Assembly (NCBI GenBank): GCA_964058845.1
Contig: CAXKVR010000363.1
Location: 1-37,182, forward strand
Length of the DNA: 37,182 bases
Reading direction: 5' to 3'
From: Carex sylvatica
Lineage: Eukaryota; Streptophyta; Magnoliopsida; Poales; Cyperaceae
Position numbers and translations under genes: made by a program. Below the pieces are notes generated by a model. The model saw only the letters and a program-made list of their open reading frames with translations. It was not told the origin of the DNA and ran no database searches. Positions 32,312-37,182 of the stretch are shown here, piece by piece; position 1 is the stretch's first letter; each line of letters begins with the position of its first letter.

Positions 32312-35037
32312 TGTTGGTCCCAAAGACACTTAGATGGGGGGTGAATAGGGCATTTTTAAACTTTTAATCTAAGTTATAAGTCCCTACTGTATCTTAGAGT
32401 TATTCTCGGTGGAAACTCGAATAACTTGGTCCTAAACTAAAATATAAAATAATAAAATAAAGAGTAGAATTTAGAGACACTTAACACAAGAGTTTTTTAC
32501 GGAGTTCGGCACTAACGCCTACATCTCCAGGGCCTGCGACCTTTCGAGATGACATGCCTTTCTTTATCCAATGAGAAAGAAAATACAAGGTGGAACTAGT
32601 GAGCCCTTATAATCTTCTGAAAAGTCACACGGCCCGAGCACGAAATTGGTTCACGAGCACTAAAGGCTCAGGAATAACAAAGCGAGCAACTAAGGCCCAT
32701 TTATAGAGAGCTGATAAAAATAAAATAATTTGACTCTACCGTTATAACGGTAGATCAACTTACGCTGATTTGGATTGCCAGTAACCTTAACGGTAGATTT
32801 TATGTATAATGATAGTCTATCGTTGTAATGGTTCCTATAACAGAAATCCTTTGGAACTCCTACCATTGGGTGACGGTCCCAAACAATTTAATCCGTCACA
32901 TGCCGGTAGATGATTTATTTATTCTATTACAACGGTTCCTAAACAGTTGTAACGATAGGCCTCACTTAGTTCATTCTCAAGCTTATTTTACCAACTTTAT
33001 ATATTAATTATCCTAATCTTGAGATGATACTTCTGCTGTCCAATGTCTTGTGCTTCATGACTACATCTTTGATGTTGTATAGCAGTTTATTAATTCATCA
33101 TTGATGTGTAATTATTGAATCTTCTGTTGTCATGAACCTACACAATTTGTAAAATGCAATTTATATATATTTTGCAAATCTAGTCAAACAGACAAGTAGA
33201 TTATGGCACAAGCCAATAGTAAGTGGGTCAGTCACTAGTTGTAAGTTTTTTTCATGTGGGTTGTGGATTGTATAATTTGTTTGTGTGATGTTTGTGTATG
33301 AATATCCTAACTGATGAGCCTTGGAGATGCTTATGCATCCTGCCTCTGTAACAAAAGCTACTCTTCTTGTAATTCTCGTTAGAATGACAAACATACGGGC
33401 CTTTTTCTAAAAAAAACAATTACATGGTGTCTGAAAATTCAGTTTATACATATGTATATTTTAAGGGCACAAGTGTCATTTTTACTCAAATGAAATAATT
33501 TTGTCTTCTATTATGTGTACGTTCCAATCAATAACTTGAAAAGAATTCAATTCTTTTCCATTTGAATTTCGATCAACAAAGTTCAATTGAAAATCATCTC
33601 TATTGAATTCTATTGAACTTAAAAAAATGTTGGTTCCGATCACAATATTCATGTATAATTTTTAGCCTATAAATAGAGATTTTGTAAACACTTACAAAAT
33701 ATACAATTAGAAGAGAATAAAATTATGTTATTGCTCTATCTGTCTCTTTTGTTATTTACTTACTTTTGTTGTAACTTCATTATAATTTTACAACATTTTT
33801 ATTTTTGTTATTATTATTAATCAGTATTTTTAATTGATTTAATTGAGTAATGGATATATTTATAATATAGTTATATTTAAGTGAGAAATAATTAATTTTA
33901 AAATTTTGATGGAGAAATATCTAATTGAAAAGGTTATGGTGGGTATTTATCTAAATTTCTCAATTTATAAAGGTACACCAGGTAGGGGTGTAATGTTGGC
34001 TTTGGAGTTCTCGATTTGTCCGTTTTACTAGATTTGCAAACCATACATAAATTACATTTTACAGTTTTTCTTTTTGAGACATTGTGCAGGTTCATGACAA
34101 CTGAAAATTCAATAAATACGCATCGAGGATGTAGTCATGAAGCACAAGATATTGGATAGCAAAAGCATTAACTTAAGATTAAGGACAATTAATCTGTAAA
34201 ATTGATAAAATAAGCTTGAGATTGACCTAAGTGAGGCCTACCGTTGCAACAGTCCAAAATAAGCTTTAAATCGATCAGAATCGGCGTCCAATGATCGGTA
34301 AGTCAGAGACTTTCGTTATGAGGACCGTTACAATGATCCTCTACCATTGCACTCCAAACCAATTTGGATTACCCTACCGTTGTAACGGTCTCTGTACCGT
34401 TGCAACGGCCAACACCAATTACTTCATTTTTCTTAGCTCTCTATAAATAGAAGCTATACCAAAGTTTGGATAATAACTTTAGCCGCCCTCAACTTTAATA
34501 ATTCGTATTTTCAGATCAAGAGAAAGCCGTTGTTGTTTGTGCACTTAAACTTTAATACTCACAATCAATCTCAATCTTATTCAATCAATTCAATAACTCC
34601 TAGAGTGATCATGCGTGATCAAATCAATTACTACTTCGAGCCTTATGCTCACCTTGCAATCTTTGAATCCTCGCGAATCAAATTGTCTTCTTTGAGCCTT
34701 TAGTGCTTGTGTTCGGACCGTGTGACTTCCCAGGATATTGTAAGGGCTCACCGATTTTACTTTGTATTTCTTTCTCATTGGATAAAGAAAGGCATGCCAT
34801 CTCGAAGGTCGCAGGCCTCAAAGACGTAGGCGTTAGTGCCGAACTCCATAAACAAATCTCGTGTCAAGTGTTTTTAAACTCTACTATTTACTTTAGTTAT
34901 TTTATATTTTTAGTTTAGGACAAAGTTATTTTAGTTTCCGCCAAGAATAGCTTATAAACACGCTAGAACTTTATCACTTAGATTAAAAATTTTAAAATGC
35001 CCTATTCACCCCCCTCTAAGTACCTTTGGGACCAACA
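32312..35037. mobile_element. Long-TIR foldback element, arms close to 1 kb
   Basis: Begins TGTTGGTCCCAAAG and ends with the reverse complement CTTTGGGACCAACA. The arms are about 32312-33200 and about 34005-35037 and align over most of their length with indels. Shared landmarks, inverted: GGGGTGAATAGGGC, GAGTTCGGCACTAACGCCTA, GCCTTTCTTTATCCAATGAG, CTTGTGCTTCATGACTACAT and GCAAATCTAGT. No transposase frame and no clear target duplication were found. Short frames inside are fortuitous. Long inverted arms occur in some MULEs and foldback elements; the superfamily is not assigned. Confidence 0.78.
33201..34004. other. Central loop of the long-TIR element
   Basis: About 800 bp between the inverted arms. 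It contains GCCTATAAATAGAG near 33665-33678, which has the look of a promoter, followed by T-rich sequence. It may include an inserted retroelement LTR, but no matching ends or target duplication could be shown. Confidence 0.4.
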
Positions 35038-35514
35038 TGTAAACGGTCGGATATAAATCGGATAGTGTTTTTACTGTATTCGTATCCGTTATAATTTTTC
35101 AAATATAGATATGGATATTCTCGGATACGGATACGGATCAGATATTAAATGTTACTGATACGGATCGAATATCGGACGAATACAAATATTATATTATTAA
35201 AATATTAATCACTAATTATGTCATAGTATTATATTGTTCATTAAAATATAGATATCTATATACAATTTAATAAATTATTGGTACAATATGCAATTTAATA
35301 AATTAATTTAAGAACATATAACATATTTGTTGTGATTTAAAAGTGTAAACGGTTGGATACGGATAGTTAAAGGTCTTATGGTATTTTTATCCGTTATAAT
35401 TTTTCTGATATGGATACGAAAATAGATAGTCTCAATTATGGATCGGATAATTTAGATAATTTTTCGGATTCGGATCAGGATGAAATCAGATAATATCCGA
35501 TCCGTTTACACCCC
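35038..35514. mobile_element. hAT-like element remnant in the promoter of the last gene
   Basis: The left end TGTAAACGGTCGGATA and the right end in reverse complement GGGGTGTAAACGGATCGGAT are inverted repeats, and the body is dense in GGATACGGAT words. A second copy of the left end, TGTAAACGGTTGGATACGGA, starts near 35346, so the element is composite or internally duplicated. The left end lacks GGGG and abuts the long-TIR element exactly, which suggests truncation or close insertion. Confidence 0.6.
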
Positions 35515-35814
35515 AACCACCGGGCACCGACTTACAATTGGGCTGGACGCGTAACGTCGTAAATTAAACAGAAGAGAAGCCGGACTCGAAACGACCCCAT
35601 TAAATGCGATTAATTCCCCAGATTAAAATCCGCGCTTGCTCTCAACCATCCATCCAGTCATTTCGTTCGTTCGTTCGTTTGTTACTTGCTTCCTTTTTTT
35701 ACCTTCACTTAATATATAAATATATTATTTTACGCACAATAATTGGGATTGGGATTGGGAGAGATCGGAATCGGAATCGGAATTGGGATTGGATCAGTAG
35801 ATTAGAATCTGAAA
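35515..35814 (+). promoter_or_regulatory. Putative promoter and 5' UTR of the right-end gene
   Basis: TATATAAA at 35713-35720 lies 95 nt before the ATG at 35815, a plausible TATA box. Upstream is a (TTCG)n stretch near 35661-35678. Between TATA and ATG are short GGAATC/GGGATT repeats (about 35745-35792). The assignment rests on position and motif only. Confidence 0.45.
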
Positions 35815-37182
35815 ATGAATTGTTCAAGAAGAAGAGGAAGCGCGGCGGCGGAGGAGGAGGAGGAAGAGCAAGTAGAAGAAGGAATTGCGGGTGCTGGTTC
35901 GTTGTCTGATGGGGATGGTTCTACTGCTGCTGCCGCTGCTTCGGTGGCGGCGTTGTTTGATGTGCAGACGATGGGGGCGTGCCGAGCGGACGAGCGGTCA
36001 TCTTTGCCCTCTTTGCCCTGCCTTCTCTCGCTGCCCCTCCTCCGCCTTAGCCTTAGCCTCAGCCTCACCAGCCCATCCCTCGGAATCTTTGGCCCAGCCG
36101 CCCAGGATCGCCTCCTTGCTCACCTCACCCAGGTACTTGCCTTCCTTCCTTACAGACCCACCAATACCATCGTCCCTTTTTATTTTATCTTATATTGTAT
36201 TCATCCTTTACTTCACTAACTGCTGCTGCCTTCTCCTTGTCCTCTTCAATCAATCAAACTACGTACGTACATACAGCTTTTCGATGCCTCAGAAATCGGG
36301 TTACTGGTCAGATGCCTCTGTGCCCCTCTCGTCTCCATTCGAGTTGGCAAAGTCAATAGGCTCGGCTCTCTTCTCTGCCCCATTCCTTCCAGGTATTCAT
36401 TTTTTCCTTCACCTCACACCCACATCCCCCCTCCTTTCCCTATTTCCCAACTGAACTTACCAGTTGGGTCAACCAAATATAGTTGTGGAGACCTCAATTT
36501 TATTATTTTTAAGAATGAGTTCATTTTTGGAGGGTTAATTTAACTTTGTGGTTAAAATAGAAGATATATATTATTGAAAACATGTACGATATTATAATTA
36601 ATTTCATACTGCATAGGTAATGCTACTGCTCACATCCTCTCTATAGGTTTAGGTTTATCTCCAAATTTTAGACTGCTCTTGTTGATTGATGCGCTACCTG
36701 ATGCATAGAATTCTGCTTTCTTTAATTATTATTCATTTAAGCTGTATTTGTTTAAGTGGATAAATTAAGACATGTTTCTTTTATTTATATCATATATTCT
36801 AACTATCATAAATAAAAGGAAATGCAGAATTGTATGGATCAGTTAATTTTGATGGCGCTATACAACCTACCAAATGAATGTATGTTTTCGTTTGTAGGTA
36901 AAAATGGGCGTTTGTCATACATAATCTCTGAAATGTGAGGAAAAGGGAAGAAGGTAGTTCTTTCGTGTTCCCTTTGTGCTACTTTTACTATGCATCATCA
37001 TTCCGAGTGCCAACTTATCTTAAAATTTTACTCTGATACCTGTACATTTGTGTTAACAACTTCAATATTATACATATATATTGGTGCTTCTTCTTCTTGT
37101 CTCCATGCATGTACTTTCCTGTGTGATGCTTGGTAGTCTACCAGCCATGTTTGGTATATTCCAGGTACTGCTATGAACCAGA
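35815..37182 (+). CDS. Unrecognised plant protein, 5' part only (2 exons visible)
   Basis: Exon 1 is 35815-36132 (106 codons, donor CAG|GTACTT). Exon 2 is 36277-36392 (38 codons plus 2 nt, donor CCAG|GTATTC). A third exon may begin at 37165, just before the window edge, but this is uncertain. The N-terminus is low-complexity: RRRGSAAAEEEEEE at about 5-18, then a Gly/Ala/Ser-rich part with five Ala. Next come a Leu/Ser-rich segment and SLGIFGPAAQDRLLAHLTQ (88-106). Exon 2 continues LFDASEIGLLVRCLCAPLVS and IRVGKVNRLGSLLCPIPS. The sudden change from low complexity to a compact, well-formed sequence across the splice supports a real gene. GC content rises sharply in exon 1, as in many plant first exons. 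I do not recognise the family. Confidence 0.65.

Noticed and set aside
33420..33800. Solo LTR inside the long-TIR element
   Set aside because: TATAAATAG and T-rich sequence look LTR-like, but no TG..CA ends with a 5-bp duplication could be shown.
35885..36454. 189-codon plus-strand frame and an 88-codon minus-strand frame over the same place
   Set aside because: Both are shadows of the GC-rich first exon at 35815; the long one reads through two splice donors into introns.
1..37182. CRISPR arrays, tRNA or rRNA genes, integrated virus
   Set aside because: No regularly spaced identical repeats, no cloverleaf with GTTCGANTC-type arm, no rRNA-like stretch and no capsid or reverse-transcriptase frame were recognised by eye. 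A covariance-model and profile search would be needed to exclude weak cases.

Overview
The window is nuclear DNA from a flowering plant. It is AT-rich, its genes have GT..AG introns, and one small-GTPase gene belongs to the plant septum-promoting (SGP/Spg1/Tem1-like) family. Most of the rest is transposon DNA of plant types: a Helitron with an RPA-like passenger gene, Mutator-like elements with 9-bp target duplications, hAT-like elements with 8-bp duplications, and foldback MITEs. The species cannot be told from the sequence.

Layout. 1-10394 is the 3' part of a very large, decayed Helitron. It holds a RepHel (HUH Rep plus PIF1-like helicase) pseudogene, then a broken multi-exon RPA70-like pseudogene. 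It ends in two tandem hairpins followed by CTAG. 11003-13424 is a Pack-MULE: a perfect 9-bp target-site duplication, about 191-bp terminal inverted repeats, and a captured, broken ABCB/P-glycoprotein nucleotide-binding-domain fragment. One foldback MITE sits in its left inverted repeat and another in its interior. 13425-22922 holds no convincing gene, only simple repeats and small transposon remnants. A foldback MITE at 22926-23330 lies about 400 bp upstream of the one complete gene.

23741-26452 is a six-exon, 275-aa SGP-type GTPase with an intact reading frame. 27117-28997 is a TIR element containing a cluster of hairpins, several with the loop TGTC; a 217-bp Mutator-like MITE is nested in its right end. 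29199-29915 is an hAT-type element with a perfect 8-bp duplication. 30208-30424 is a second 217-bp MITE of the same family with a perfect 9-bp duplication. 31305-31790 is a diverged tandem duplication. 32312-35037 is a 2.7-kb element with inverted arms close to 1 kb long. It abuts an hAT-like element (35038-35514) in the upstream region of a gene starting at 35815, whose first two exons are in the window and which runs off the right edge.

The two genes on the plus strand (SGP GTPase and the partial gene at the right end) look independent. I found no operon-like or cassette-like system. The most informative content is the transposon nesting: several insertions can be ordered in time from their duplications, and one has an internal empty-site control.
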